A stretch of 64,000 nt of DNA from Nocardia arthritidis NBRC 100137 (GTDB lineage: Bacteria > Actinomycetota > Actinomycetes > Mycobacteriales > Mycobacteriaceae), in contig NZ_BDBB01000028.1 of the NCBI RefSeq assembly GCF_001612765.1, positions 1 to 64,000 on the forward strand, given 5' to 3'. Shown here one piece after another: positions 51,579-60,924 of the stretch. The notes beneath the pieces were generated by a model. The model saw only the letters and a list, made by a program, of their open reading frames with translations. It was not told the DNA's origin and did no database searches. Position numbers and translations under genes: made by a program. Positions within the stretch are counted from its first letter, which is position 1. Every line of letters begins with the position of its first letter.

Positions 51579-51683
51579 CCTGTGCCCCGCGCGGGCGGGC
51601 GTCGTCATCCTGAGGATTGACATCCGACCCTGAGATTTCCGCGGCAATACCGGTTCGTACGCATCGTTGCCATCCGCCCCGCT

Positions 51684-52451
51684 CTAGGACGCCATCAGGC
51701 GGATCACCGCGATGACGCCGACCACGACGATGACCGCGCGCAGCGCGACCGGCGGCATCCGCCTGCCCAGCCGTGCGCCGAGCTGCCCGCCGATGATCGA
51801 GCCGAGCGCGATCAGCACCGCCGCACGCCAGTCGACATCCGCCACGGCGATGAAGATCAGCGCGGACACCGCGTTCACGATCAGGGCGAGCGCGTTCTTC
51901 ACTCCGTTGAGGCGCTGGATGTCGTCGTGTACGAAAACGCCCAGCAAACCGATCAGCAGCACGCCCTGGGCGGCTCCGAAGTACCCGCCGTAGACACCTG
52001 TGGCGAAGATCGCGGCGAACAGGACGGAGCCGCCGTGCGCGGGCGCCGGGGCGCCGTCGTTGTCCCTGCGTCGCTTGACCCAGCCTGCCAATCGCGGCTG
52101 CACGACCACCAGCACCAGTGCCAGGATGATCAATATGGGCACGATCGCCTTGAACGCGTCGGCCGGTAACACCAGCAGAAGCACCGCGCCGGTGATGCCG
52201 CCGAGCAACGACGCGGTGCCCAGCCGCACCAACCGGTCGCGCTGGCCTGCGAGTTCCCTGCGATATCCGTGCACACCGCTGATGGAACCGGGGACCAGAC
52301 CGATGGTGTTGGAGACGTTCGCGGTCACCGGAGGAAGGCCGAACGCCAGCAGAACGGGAAACGTGAGCAGCGTGCCGGAGCCGACGATGGTGTTGATGCC
52401 GCCCGCCGCGATGCCCGCACCGAAGACGGCCAGTTGCTCCAGCCACGTCAT
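51684..52451 (-). CDS. TSUP (TauE/SafE) family exporter
   Basis: Membrane protein of 255 aa with about eight helices in two TauE/SafE repeats (AGGINTIVGSGTLLTFPVLLAFGLPPVTANVSNTIGL and GYFGAAQGVLLIGLLG). Members export sulfite, sulfoacetate or related anions. AAGGA lies before ATG 52451. No sulfur genes lie nearby, so the substrate is open. Confidence 0.88.
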   Translation of the reverse strand: MTWLEQLAVFGAGIAAGGINTIVGSGTLLTFPVLLAFGLPPVTANVSNTIGLVPGSISGVHGYRRELAGQRDRLVRLGTASLLGGITGAVLLLVLPADAFKAIVPILIILALVLVVVQPRLAGWVKRRRDNDGAPAPAHGGSVLFAAIFATGVYGGYFGAAQGVLLIGLLGVFVHDDIQRLNGVKNALALIVNAVSALIFIAVADVDWRAAVLIALGSIIGGQLGARLGRRMPPVALRAVIVVVGVIAVIRLMAS

Positions 52452-52595
52452 AGCCAATCCTTCGACGTCCCGTCGGACCCCCGGCCCGTACAAGCGTTGT
52501 CCACTGCCGGACCGAACGGTAGCCGGGTCGTCGGATCACCCGACGACGGACCTCCCTTCCCGCCCGGACAGCGGCACGGTAAACTCGCGGACATC

Positions 52596-52637
52596 ATGCA
52601 GCGGGCACTTCTTCTCGACCGCCGCGACGGGGTCTGA
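52596..52637 (+). CDS. leuL: leuA leader peptide
   Basis: A 13-codon frame encodes MQRALLLDRRDGV and then TGA. It contains three Leu codons in a row, CTT CTT CTC, and CTT is rare in this high-GC genome, so the ribosome should stall when Leu-tRNA is short. TAAACT (52580-52585), 10 nt upstream, is a possible -10, giving a very short or no 5' leader. It lies 83 nt before leuA and just before interleaved RNA stems. Confidence 0.75.
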   Translation: MQRALLLDRRDGV

Positions 52638-52676
52638 TCGGACCGGCTCCCGTCGCGGGGTTTTGCCGCGCCGGTC
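52622..52676 (+). promoter_or_regulatory. leuA attenuator with interleaved (pseudoknot-type) stems
   Basis: CCGCGACGGG (52622-52631) pairs perfectly with CCCGTCGCGG (52649-52658), followed by GG and TTTT. GACCGGC (52641-52647) pairs with GCCGGTC (52670-52676). The two stems interleave, as in an H-type pseudoknot. A third hairpin, CGCGG (52654-52658) with CCGCG (52666-52670), excludes both. The leader peptide overlaps the first arm, so ribosome position decides which forms. Confidence 0.65.
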
Positions 52677-52720
52677 GACCCAGCCCATTGGGAAAAACGA
52701 CATCCTCGGGAGAAACCCCC

Positions 52721-54514
52721 ATGTCCCCTGCTGACGCATTCGTATCCGCCGCGCGCACCATCACCGCGCCGAGCAAGCCCGCCCCCGCCGACCAGCCCGG
52801 GTGGAACAAACAGAAGAACTCCTCGATGCCGACGTTCCGCTACCGGCCGTTCGCCGAGGAGGTCGAACCGATCTCGCTGCCCGACCGCACCTGGCCGGAC
52901 CGGGTGATCGATCGGGCGCCGGGCTGGTGCGCGGTCGACCTGCGCGACGGCAACCAAGCGTTGATCGACCCGATGAGCCCCGCCCGCAAGCGCCGCATGT
53001 TCGACCTGCTGGTGCGGATGGGCTACAAGGAGATCGAGGTCGGGTTCCCTTCGGCGAGCCAGACCGATTTCGACTTCGTCCGCGAGATCATCGAGGACGG
53101 CGCGATCCCCGACGACGTGACCATCCAGGTGCTGACCCAGTGCCGCCCGGAGCTGATCGAACGCACGTTCGAGGCATGCGCGGGCGCGCAGAGCGTCATC
53201 GTGCACTTCTACAACTCCACCTCGATCCTGCAGCGGAAGGTGGTGTTCCGCGCCGACCGCGAGGCGGTGAAGAAGATCGCCACCGACGCCGCCGCGCTGT
53301 GCCTGGAGATCGAGCAGCGCTACCCGGACACCTCTTGGCGCTACGAGTACAGCCCGGAGTCCTACACCGGCACCGAGCTGGAGTACGCCAAGGACGTCTG
53401 CGACGCGGTCTCGGCGATCATCGCGCCGACGCCGGACAAGCCGCTGATCATCAACCTGCCCGCCACCGTGGAGATGGCCACGCCGAACGTCTACGCCGAC
53501 TCGATCGAGTGGATGAGCCGCAACCTGGCCCGCCGCGACTCGATCGTGCTGTCGCTGCACCCGCACAACGACCGCGGCACCGCGGTGGCCGCCGCCGAGC
53601 TGGGCTACCAGGCGGGCGCCGACCGGATCGAGGGCTGCCTGTTCGGCAACGGCGAGCGCACCGGCAACGTCTGCTTGGTCACGCTGGGGATGAACATGTT
53701 CTCCCGCGGCATCGACCCGCAGATCAACTTCTCCGACATCGATGAGATCCGGCGGACCGTCGAATACTGCAACCAGCTGCCGGTGCACGAGCGCCACCCG
53801 TACGGCGGCGACCTGGTCTACACCGCGTTCTCCGGCAGCCACCAGGACGCCATCAACAAGGGCCTGGACGCGATGAAGACCACGGCCGACGCCGCCGGGG
53901 CGGATGTCGACGACATCGTCTGGGAGGTGCCCTACCTGCCGATCGACCCGAAGGACGTCGGCCGCACCTACGAGGCGGTCATCCGGGTCAACTCGCAGTC
54001 CGGCAAGGGCGGCGTCGCCTACATCATGAAGACCGACCACGGGCTGGCGTTGCCTCGGCGGTTGCAGATCGAGTTCTCCCAGGCGATCCAGAAGATCACC
54101 GACGGCGAGGGCGGCGAGGTGACGCCCAAGGAGATGTGGGACGTCTTCCACGAGGAGTACCTGAGCCCGATCCGCCCGCTGGAGCGGATGCGCCAGAAGG
54201 TCACCGCGTCGGAGACCGACGGCGGGGTCGACTCCATCGTGGCCGTGGTGAAGGTCGACGGCGTCGAGCAGGAGATCACCGGCAAGGGCAACGGACCGCT
54301 GGCGGCGTTCGTCGACGCGATCGCCGCGGTCGGTTTCGAGGTCGAGGTCCTGGACTACTCCGAGCATGCGATGTCCGCGGGTGACGACGCGCAGGCCGCC
54401 GCCTACGTGGAGTGCGCGATCGGTGACCGGGTGGTGTGGGGCGTCGGCATCGCCACCTCGATCACGACCGCGTCGCTGCGCGCGGTGGTGTCGGCGGTGA
54501 ACCGGGCGCACTGA
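52721..54514 (+). CDS. leuA: 2-isopropylmalate synthase
   Basis: First committed step of leucine synthesis: acetyl-CoA plus 2-oxoisovalerate. The protein is 597 aa, shorter than the M. tuberculosis enzyme (644 aa), which carries an inserted repeat region. The TIM-barrel motifs DLRDGNQALIDPM, LHPHNDRG (HxH metal site) and GNGERTGN are intact, and the C-terminal LeuA regulatory domain (from about 460) should bind leucine for feedback. GGGAG precedes ATG 52721. Controlled by the leader upstream. Confidence 0.96.
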   Translation: MSPADAFVSAARTITAPSKPAPADQPGWNKQKNSSMPTFRYRPFAEEVEPISLPDRTWPDRVIDRAPGWCAVDLRDGNQALIDPMSPARKRRMFDLLVRMGYKEIEVGFPSASQTDFDFVREIIEDGAIPDDVTIQVLTQCRPELIERTFEACAGAQSVIVHFYNSTSILQRKVVFRADREAVKKIATDAAALCLEIEQRYPDTSWRYEYSPESYTGTELEYAKDVCDAVSAIIAPTPDKPLIINLPATVEMATPNVYADSIEWMSRNLARRDSIVLSLHPHNDRGTAVAAAELGYQAGADRIEGCLFGNGERTGNVCLVTLGMNMFSRGIDPQINFSDIDEIRRTVEYCNQLPVHERHPYGGDLVYTAFSGSHQDAINKGLDAMKTTADAAGADVDDIVWEVPYLPIDPKDVGRTYEAVIRVNSQSGKGGVAYIMKTDHGLALPRRLQIEFSQAIQKITDGEGGEVTPKEMWDVFHEEYLSPIRPLERMRQKVTASETDGGVDSIVAVVKVDGVEQEITGKGNGPLAAFVDAIAAVGFEVEVLDYSEHAMSAGDDAQAAAYVECAIGDRVVWGVGIATSITTASLRAVVSAVNRAH

Positions 54515-54722
54515 CAGCGCATTCCGGAAGGACTCGGACGGGCGTCGCGACGGTTCCACCGCGCGGCGCCCGATCCCGCTGGCGCAGACCGGTTGTGGGC
54601 CGCGCCGCTCCCCACGTCCGGCACGCCTACCGCGACACGGCGTAGCGAACCCCGTGCTAGCGTGGGATTCGCACTCCAAGCGCCGAGCTCTCTGCTCGAA
54701 TTCCCGAGCAGATGGGGGAACC

Positions 54723-56405
54723 GTGACACCAAACGACCACAATCCGACCTCACCGCCCTGGCTGCAGAGTCACTCCGTGGATACGGCCGAAGTCAGCGAC
54801 ACGGAGTCCGCGGCCACCGATCCGTCGGCCGAACCGATCGGCGGCGAGGAAGCGAAGGAATCCGACGTGGCGGATGGGCCTGCCCAGCCGGACGCGCAGC
54901 CCGAACGGCCGGAGCCGCAAGGCTCGACGGAGCAGACCACGGTCTACCCGCAAGCGGACGCACCGGCGCAGGCTTGGGCTCCCCCGCAGGCCGGACCGGC
55001 CGAGCCCTACGGTTCGTACGCCCCGCCGAGCCCGGGCCCGTATCCCCCTCCGTCACCGTTTCCGGGGGAGCCGTTCCCTACCGGGGCATTTCAGCCGCAG
55101 CCGAGCCACAGCGGTAGCCACCCGATAGCGACACCTCCGGAAGGGCCCCATCCCGGTTATGGGGAGTACCGCCAGGAGATCGGCGGCGACGGCTTGGTCC
55201 GGCGAGTTCCGGTGGATTCCGCGCAGCCCGGATCCGGTGCGCCGCAGCAGGATCAACCCAGCGGCCCGATCTACAGCTGGGCTCCGCCGCCACCACCGGT
55301 GACGCATCAGCCTCCGCCGCCCCCTTATCAACCGCCGCCCCCGCCGCCGATCGGGCAACCGCAGGTGCCGAGCTGGCAGGGCGGTCCGCCGCATCTGTCC
55401 GCACCGCCGTTCCAACCGCAGCACGTGCCGCAGCCCGGCCAGCCGGGGCATTCGGTGAACGATCTCAACCTGCTCAGGCGGGCTCGCAGGGCGCCGCGCA
55501 GCGGTTGGCGCCGTGCCGTGCACAAGGCCTCCGGCGGCATGATCAACCCGGGCGAATCGGCGGCCGACATCGTCTACCAGGACCTCGTCGACCGGGTGAA
55601 CCAGCCGGTGCGCGGGGACTACCGGATCGCGATCCTCTCGCTCAAGGGCGGCGTCGGGAAGACCACCACCACGGTCGGTCTCGGCTCCACCTTCGCCTCG
55701 CAGCGCGGCGACCGGGTCATCGCGATCGACGCCAATCCCGACCTGGGCACGCTCGCGCACCGGGTGCCGCGGCAGACCCGCTCCACCGTGCGCAACCTCC
55801 TCGAGGACCAGCACATCACCAGGTACTCCGACGTGCGGGCGCACACCTCGCAGGCGCCGAGCCGTTTGGAAGTGCTTGCCAGTGAACAGGATCCGGCGGT
55901 CTCCGAAGCGTTCAGCGAAGCGGACTACCGCAAGGCGATCGGCATTCTGCAGTCGTTCTACAACATCATCCTGACCGACTGCGGCACCGGCTTGATGCAC
56001 TCCGCGATGGCGGGCGTGCTGGATATGGCGAGTTCGCTGGTGCTGGTCACCTCGCCCGCCATCGACGGTGCGCGCAGCGCGTCGGCCACGCTGGACTGGC
56101 TCGACCACCACGGCTACGGCAAGCTGGTGGAACGAACGGTCGTGGTGGTGAACGCTTCCCGGCGCGGCGCGTCCACCGTCGATCTCGACCAGCTGCGCAA
56201 GCTGTTCCTCGACCGCACCCGCGCGGTGCAGGTGGTGCCGTTCGACGACCACCTCGCCGAGGGCGCGGAGATCGATCTGGAACTGGTCAGCAAGCCCACT
56301 CGGCGGGCGCTGCTGGAGCTGGCGGCGATGGTCGCCGACGACTTCGGCTACGTCAGCTCGCAGGCACAGCACCCCTACCGACACCAATCGCCGCCGGGAT
56401 TCTGA
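54723..56405 (+). CDS. EspI-like MinD/ParA-type ATPase with Pro-rich head
   Basis: Protein of 560 aa. Residues 1-245 are disordered and very Pro/Gln-rich (PPPPPYQPPPPPPIGQP). From about 246 the ESX-associated EspI/Rv3876 pattern begins (SVNDLNLLRRARRAPRSGWRRAVHKASGG...NPGESAADI), followed by the ATPase with deviant Walker A SLKGGVGKTTTTVGL (about 305-319), DANPDLGTLAHRV and DCGTGL. EspI-type proteins control type VII secretion, but no ESX gene is in this window, so this is an orphan copy. GTG 54723 has GGGGGAA upstream. Confidence 0.85.
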   Translation: MTPNDHNPTSPPWLQSHSVDTAEVSDTESAATDPSAEPIGGEEAKESDVADGPAQPDAQPERPEPQGSTEQTTVYPQADAPAQAWAPPQAGPAEPYGSYAPPSPGPYPPPSPFPGEPFPTGAFQPQPSHSGSHPIATPPEGPHPGYGEYRQEIGGDGLVRRVPVDSAQPGSGAPQQDQPSGPIYSWAPPPPPVTHQPPPPPYQPPPPPPIGQPQVPSWQGGPPHLSAPPFQPQHVPQPGQPGHSVNDLNLLRRARRAPRSGWRRAVHKASGGMINPGESAADIVYQDLVDRVNQPVRGDYRIAILSLKGGVGKTTTTVGLGSTFASQRGDRVIAIDANPDLGTLAHRVPRQTRSTVRNLLEDQHITRYSDVRAHTSQAPSRLEVLASEQDPAVSEAFSEADYRKAIGILQSFYNIILTDCGTGLMHSAMAGVLDMASSLVLVTSPAIDGARSASATLDWLDHHGYGKLVERTVVVVNASRRGASTVDLDQLRKLFLDRTRAVQVVPFDDHLAEGAEIDLELVSKPTRRALLELAAMVADDFGYVSSQAQHPYRHQSPPGF

Positions 56406-56424
56406 TCGGTTCGCCTGCCGACTC

Positions 56425-56462
56425 GGCGCCGCCGCCCGGAGTTATGCCCCGGTGGCGGCGCC
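56425..56462. terminator. Hairpin between the EspI-like and LysR genes
   Basis: GGCGCCGCC (56425-56433) pairs with GGCGGCGCC (56454-56462), with CCGG/CCGG extending it; TTTT follows on the plus strand. The right arm overlaps the 3' end of the LysR coding sequence. Confidence 0.6.
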
Positions 56463-57407
56463 TTTTCCGGGCGGCGTCCCGGAATCGTCTGTCGCCGACG
56501 CGGCGGCCGATTCGAACGCCGCGAGCACAGCCGCGATCGCCGGACGGGCCTCGGCCCGGGGCCGGGTGGCCAGTTCGTACATCCGGGCGGCACGCACACC
56601 GGACAGCCGCAGCACCGCCAGGTCCGGGTGGCCTACGGCATAGCGCGGCATGAGCGCGACGCCGTAGCCGACGGCGACCAAGGTCTCGATAACGCGAAAG
56701 TCGTTGAGGCGCTGCGCTATACGCGGCTGCACGCCGGTCACGGTGGCGATCGAGCGCAGCACGTCGTCGACCGGGAATCCGCCCCGCACGCTCAGCCAGG
56801 TCTCGTCGGCCAACTCCTCCGGCGCCACGGCCGAGCGGCCCGCGAGCCGATGCGTCGGCGCCGCGACGACATCGATCGGCTCGCGCATGAGCACCCGCGT
56901 CGCGACGCGTGGATCGGCGATCGGCGCGGCGCGTTCGTCGCGATGGGTCAGGACCACGTCGTAGTCGGCGAGCAGTCGCGCCACCTCCGACGGTGGCACA
57001 TCCTCATCCCGCGCAACCACCTCGACACCGCTGTCCACCATGCCGGGCAGCACATGCGGCAGCAGCAGGGCGCCGCCGGAGGGAAACACCGCGACGCGGA
57101 CCCGTCCGCGCGGTGAGCCGCGATAGTGCGCCATCTCGGCGACCGCGCGATCCATGGCCGCCAGCACTTCGTCGGCCCGCACCACCAGGGCGCGGCCCGC
57201 GTCGGTGAGCCGGACGCGTCTGCCATCGGGCTCGAGCAGGGCCACGCCCGCTTCCCTGGCCAGCACCTTGAGCTGCTGGGAAACGGCGGAAGGCGTCATC
57301 GACAGCGCCCCGGCGACGGCGGCCACGGTGCCTCGATCGGCCAGTTCACGCAGCACGCGCAGCCGCTCCAGCGCCATGGGCGGACCGGATGTGACAGGAT
57401 CATCCAT
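56442..57407 (-). CDS. LysR-family regulator
   Basis: Regulator of 321 aa. N-terminal winged helix (MALERLRVLRELADRGTVAAVAGALSMTPSAVSQQLKVLAREAGVALLEPDGRRVRLTDAG in order) and a periplasmic-binding-type effector domain. Divergent from an EamA transporter, so it probably controls that exporter. ATG 57407 is used; ATG 57377 (MALERL) would give the more usual LysR length at the N-terminus. Confidence 0.88.
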   Translation of the reverse strand: MDDPVTSGPPMALERLRVLRELADRGTVAAVAGALSMTPSAVSQQLKVLAREAGVALLEPDGRRVRLTDAGRALVVRADEVLAAMDRAVAEMAHYRGSPRGRVRVAVFPSGGALLLPHVLPGMVDSGVEVVARDEDVPPSEVARLLADYDVVLTHRDERAAPIADPRVATRVLMREPIDVVAAPTHRLAGRSAVAPEELADETWLSVRGGFPVDDVLRSIATVTGVQPRIAQRLNDFRVIETLVAVGYGVALMPRYAVGHPDLAVLRLSGVRAARMYELATRPRAEARPAIAAVLAAFESAAASATDDSGTPPGKGAATGA

Positions 57408-57470
57408 TAAGATAATTTACATCATTGGTCCAATATTATTCGATTGTTCTGATGATTAGCGCGCCGCACG
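57408..57470. promoter_or_regulatory. AT-rich divergent promoter LysR/EamA
   Basis: This 63-nt gap is strikingly AT-rich for the genome (for example GTCCAATATTATTCGATTG). CATCA and TGATG bracket it, and several T-N11-A matches occur, as expected for LysR operators. Exact sites cannot be set. Confidence 0.45.
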
Positions 57471-58430
57471 ATGGAGTGCGTGACCAACCGTGACCGCCTG
57501 CTCGGCTTGACCGTAGTCCTGCTCTGGGGCTTGAACTTCCTCGCCATCCGGGTAGGGCTCGACCACTTTCCACCGTTCTTCTTCGCGGCGCTGCGCTTCG
57601 CGGTGCTCGCGGTGCCCGCGCTGCTGTTCGTTCCGCGCCCTCCGGTGCGGATGCGCTGGATCCTGCTGTACGGCGCCGGGTTCGGCATCCTGCAGTTCGC
57701 GTTCCTGTTCACCGCGATGCGGGTGGGCATGCCGACCGGTCTGGCCTCGCTGGTCCTGCAGTCCTCGGCGCCGTTCACCGTGCTGCTCGGCACGCTGCTG
57801 CTGGGTGAGCGGATTCGCCCGGCGCAGGTCGCGGGGATCGGCGTCGCGGTGGTGGGCATGGCGGTGATCGGCTGGGACCGGCTGGAACACGCCACCCTGC
57901 TGCCGGTGCTGCTCACCTTGGCGGGCGGACTCGGCTGGGCCTTCGGCAACATCGGCGCGCGCCTGGCGGGCACCGAGACCCCGGGCGTCAACCCGCTGCA
58001 TCTGATGCTGTGGACCACCGCCGTTCCGCCGCTGCCGCTGTTCGCGTTGTCCCTGGTCGCCGAAGGGCCGACCACGGGCGCTCGCGCCTTGGCCGACTCG
58101 CTCACAGCCGAAGGTTTGCCCGCGCTGCTGGCCCTCGCCTACATCGCCGTTCTCGCCACCGTGGTGGGCACGGGCCTGTGGACCTACCTGCTCGGGCGCT
58201 ATCCCGCCGGGCTGGTCGCGCCGTTCTCGCTGCTCGTTCCGGTCGTCGGGATCGCCGCCGCCTGGACTGCACTCGGCGAGACTCCGACTCCGTTGTCACT
58301 GGTCGGAGGCGTGGTGGTGCTGGCAGGCGCGTTCGCCGCCACGTCGAGCAGGCCGCGTGCCGTGACGACCGACATCCGCACCGGGGCGCCGAGCGCGCCC
58401 GCACTGGCGGACTCCGCCCGCCCGGCCTGA
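57471..58430 (+). CDS. EamA/DMT-family transporter
   Basis: Drug/metabolite transporter of 319 aa with ten helices in two EamA repeats (TVVLLWGLNFLAIRVGLDHFPPFFFAALRF and VGTGLWTYLLGRYPAGLVAPFSLLVPVVGI). RhaT/YdcZ-like members export amino acids or metabolites. ATG 57471 is used; the GTG at 57480 is possible. Expected to be regulated by the divergent LysR protein. Confidence 0.87.
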   Translation: MECVTNRDRLLGLTVVLLWGLNFLAIRVGLDHFPPFFFAALRFAVLAVPALLFVPRPPVRMRWILLYGAGFGILQFAFLFTAMRVGMPTGLASLVLQSSAPFTVLLGTLLLGERIRPAQVAGIGVAVVGMAVIGWDRLEHATLLPVLLTLAGGLGWAFGNIGARLAGTETPGVNPLHLMLWTTAVPPLPLFALSLVAEGPTTGARALADSLTAEGLPALLALAYIAVLATVVGTGLWTYLLGRYPAGLVAPFSLLVPVVGIAAAWTALGETPTPLSLVGGVVVLAGAFAATSSRPRAVTTDIRTGAPSAPALADSARPA

Positions 58431-58671
58431 CGGGCGGTCACGCCCGGATCCGCCGGCGACGACGGCAGCGACGCCGGGCCGGAGGGGCCCGCGCAACCCG
58501 ATCGACGCCGACCCCCGAAGACGCCGAAGCGCGCGCCCGCGTGTGCTCGGCCGCACGAGTTCCGTACGTCGCACCGATCGCTTCGCGGGGTCGGTGCGAG
58601 ATCCTCGAATCGCCGTCTTACAGTAGTGCCCGGCGTGGAAGTTGGTCCCGGTTCTAGCAACAGAGCGGCGC

Positions 58672-60444
58672 ATGGCAGAAAATCGATGGACCGTATCGCG
58701 AAGAACACTGCTTCGTAACACGGTCGCGGCGGGAGTGGCAGCGGGTGCGCTGGCGGCGGGTGCGGCGCGACCGACGCCGGGCGCGGCGAATCCCGGCGGC
58801 AGACGGGTCGCGGTGCTGGGCGGCGGCGTCGCCGGTCTCACCGCCGCGCACGAGTTGGCCGAACGCGGATTCCAGGTCACCGTCTACGAAAAGCGCGCGT
58901 GGGGCGGCAAAGCCCGCAGCGTCGGCGTACCGGGCACCGGAGCCGGGGGACGACCGGACCTGCCCGGTGAACACGGCTTCCGCTTCTTTCCGGGCTTCTA
59001 TCAGCACGTGCCCGACACCATGCGCCGAATCCCGTTCCCGGGCAACGCTAACGGCGTATGGGACAACCTCGTCGCGGTACCGGAGGCGCGATTCGCCCGC
59101 CGCGGCGGCGACGACTTCCGCGTCCCGCTCGGTCCGCGCTCCCGCGCCGAATTCTCGCCGGACAGTTTCCGCGAAACGCTCGGCGCGGCGCTGTCGACCG
59201 CGCTGAAGATGCCCCCCGACGAGGGCATCTACTTCGCCGAACGCCTGCTGGTCTTCAACACCAGCTGCGATGCCCGCCGCGTCGGCCAGTGGGAGCGCAC
59301 CTCCTGGCACGATTTCGTCGGTGGCCACGCCCGCTCGCACGAGTTCCGCGCGCTGCTGTCCCGCACGCTGACCAGCATCATGGTCGCCGCGAAGGAGAAC
59401 GTGGCGAGCGTGCGCACCATCGGCACAATGGGCGAGCAGTTCCTCGGCAATCCGTTGGGTATCGGCAACGACGGCGGCTTGGACCGGGTGCTCAACGGCC
59501 CGACCACCGCGGTCTGGATCGAGCCGTGGATGCGGCGGATCCGTGAACTCGGGGCCGAGTTCGCGCTCGGCACCGAGGTGCGCGAGCTGGAGGTGCGCGA
59601 CCGCAGGATCGTCGCGGCCCGCGTCGTCGCCGAAACCGGCGCGCAGCGCACGATCGAGGCGGACTATTTCGTCGTCGCGCTGCCGGCCGAACGAGCGCGC
59701 ACCCTATGGTCGCCGCAGGTGCTCGCCGTCCAGCCGGAATTGGCGGGGATGGACAACCTCGTCACCGACTGGATGAACGGCATTCAGTTCTATCTGCGCA
59801 GGTCGGCCGACATCTCGCGCGGCCACACCGCTTATATCGACGCGCCGTGGTCACTCACCTCGATCAGTCAGAACCAGCTGTGGCGCCGCAAGCTGACCGA
59901 GTTCGGCGACGGCACTGTGCGGGACTGCCTGTCGGTGGATATCTCCGACTGGAACACCCCCGGCATCCTTTTCGGCAAGCCTGCCAAAGAGTGCACGCAC
60001 GAGGAAATCGCGCGCGAGGCGTGGGCACAGATCCGGGCGCACCTGGACGACCGCGGCGAGGTGCTGGGCGACGCCGACCTGCACTCCTGGTTCCTCGACC
60101 CGGGCATCTCGTGGCAGGAGGGGCAGCGGCGCAATGCCAACGCCGATCCGCTGCTGATCAACACCGCCGGGTCCTGGCAATACCGTCCGCAGGCGCACGG
60201 CGCCCTGGAAAACCTCTTCCTGGCAGGCGACTACGTGCGCACGAATGTCGATCTTGCGACCATGGAGGGCGCCAACGAGTCCGCGCGCGCCGCGGTGAAC
60301 GCGCTGCTGGACGTGGCCGGTTCGAACGCGGAGCGCTGCCGGACGTACACCCTCTTCCGCGCGCCCGAACTGGAACCGCTGCGCCGGATCGACGCCGACC
60401 GCTACGCGGCGGGACAGCCCAATATGTTCGACCTCCCGGTCTGA
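58672..60444 (+). CDS. Tat-exported FAD-dependent amine-oxidase-fold oxidoreductase
   Basis: Protein of 590 aa. A twin-arginine signal (SRRTLLRNTVAAGVAAGALAAG) precedes the FAD-binding VAVLGGGVAGLTAAHELAERGFQVTVYEK and GGKARSV of the phytoene-desaturase/amine-oxidase fold. The C-terminal FAD segment is NLFLAGDYVRTNVDLATMEGANESARAAVNALL. It resembles actinobacterial hydroxysqualene or carotenoid-type oxidoreductases; the substrate is unknown. A decayed copy of its last residues lies 430 nt downstream. TACAGT (58620-58625) may be its -10. Confidence 0.87.
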   Translation: MAENRWTVSRRTLLRNTVAAGVAAGALAAGAARPTPGAANPGGRRVAVLGGGVAGLTAAHELAERGFQVTVYEKRAWGGKARSVGVPGTGAGGRPDLPGEHGFRFFPGFYQHVPDTMRRIPFPGNANGVWDNLVAVPEARFARRGGDDFRVPLGPRSRAEFSPDSFRETLGAALSTALKMPPDEGIYFAERLLVFNTSCDARRVGQWERTSWHDFVGGHARSHEFRALLSRTLTSIMVAAKENVASVRTIGTMGEQFLGNPLGIGNDGGLDRVLNGPTTAVWIEPWMRRIRELGAEFALGTEVRELEVRDRRIVAARVVAETGAQRTIEADYFVVALPAERARTLWSPQVLAVQPELAGMDNLVTDWMNGIQFYLRRSADISRGHTAYIDAPWSLTSISQNQLWRRKLTEFGDGTVRDCLSVDISDWNTPGILFGKPAKECTHEEIAREAWAQIRAHLDDRGEVLGDADLHSWFLDPGISWQEGQRRNANADPLLINTAGSWQYRPQAHGALENLFLAGDYVRTNVDLATMEGANESARAAVNALLDVAGSNAERCRTYTLFRAPELEPLRRIDADRYAAGQPNMFDLPV

Positions 60445-60481
60445 ATCGCGATCGATGGACGTGGCAAGGTGAGAGATCTGC

Positions 60482-60712
60482 ATGAGGAAGAGGGGAAACT
60501 CCGCCGCTGAACCCGATCCAGCCGTCCTCGAATTCACAGCGAATTCTGCATATCGCGCGTATCCGGATACTGTCGCAAAGTTCACCGGCCAGGTGGGCTA
60601 CAGTTCGAACAATTTCGCATGGTCGTTGAACCTACTGTCCGCGACTCAAAACGTTGTGTACATACCTCCTCCATTCGAGCGCTACGTAGTAGATGCGATT
60701 TCAAGGTGCTGA
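60482..60712 (+). CDS. Hypothetical 76-aa protein in low-GC DNA
   Basis: ATG 60482 follows AAGGTGAGAG and opens a 76-aa frame (MRKRGNSAAEPDPAVLEF...YVVDAISRC). The composition is Asn/Tyr/Thr-rich and the DNA is near 50% GC by eye, against about 70% around it. No family recognised. It may be a foreign fragment or gene debris rather than a working gene. Confidence 0.35.
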   Translation: MRKRGNSAAEPDPAVLEFTANSAYRAYPDTVAKFTGQVGYSSNNFAWSLNLLSATQNVVYIPPPFERYVVDAISRC

Positions 60713-60819
60713 CCGATACCGGAATGCAGCCGGGAAATGCGGAAACGGCTGTCGACTTCATCGCCAGGTGATCGAGACCCCTGACCTCGTCAGGATCTCC
60801 GAGCCGACCGGCAGAAGGG

Positions 60820-60924
60820 GGTACACACCTGGAATGCGGCCCACAGCTGAAGGCCACACTGTGTGAATCCGTGCGCCGGATCGACGCGACCGGACAGCCG
60901 AACACGTTCGACACCCCGGTCTGA
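60820..60924 (+). pseudogene. Decayed copy of the FAD oxidoreductase C-terminus
   Basis: In frame up to a TGA at 60922-60924 the DNA encodes ...ESVRRIDATGQPNTFDTPV, which repeats the end of the upstream enzyme (EPLRRIDADRYAAGQPNMFDLPV) with a small deletion and substitutions. It has no start codon or upstream body. It is a duplicated tail left after rearrangement. Confidence 0.7.

Noticed and set aside
52448..54742. 764-codon open frame antisense to leuA
   Set aside because: The translation is Arg/Asp/His-rich with no family motif, and it covers leuA and its leader entirely in antisense.
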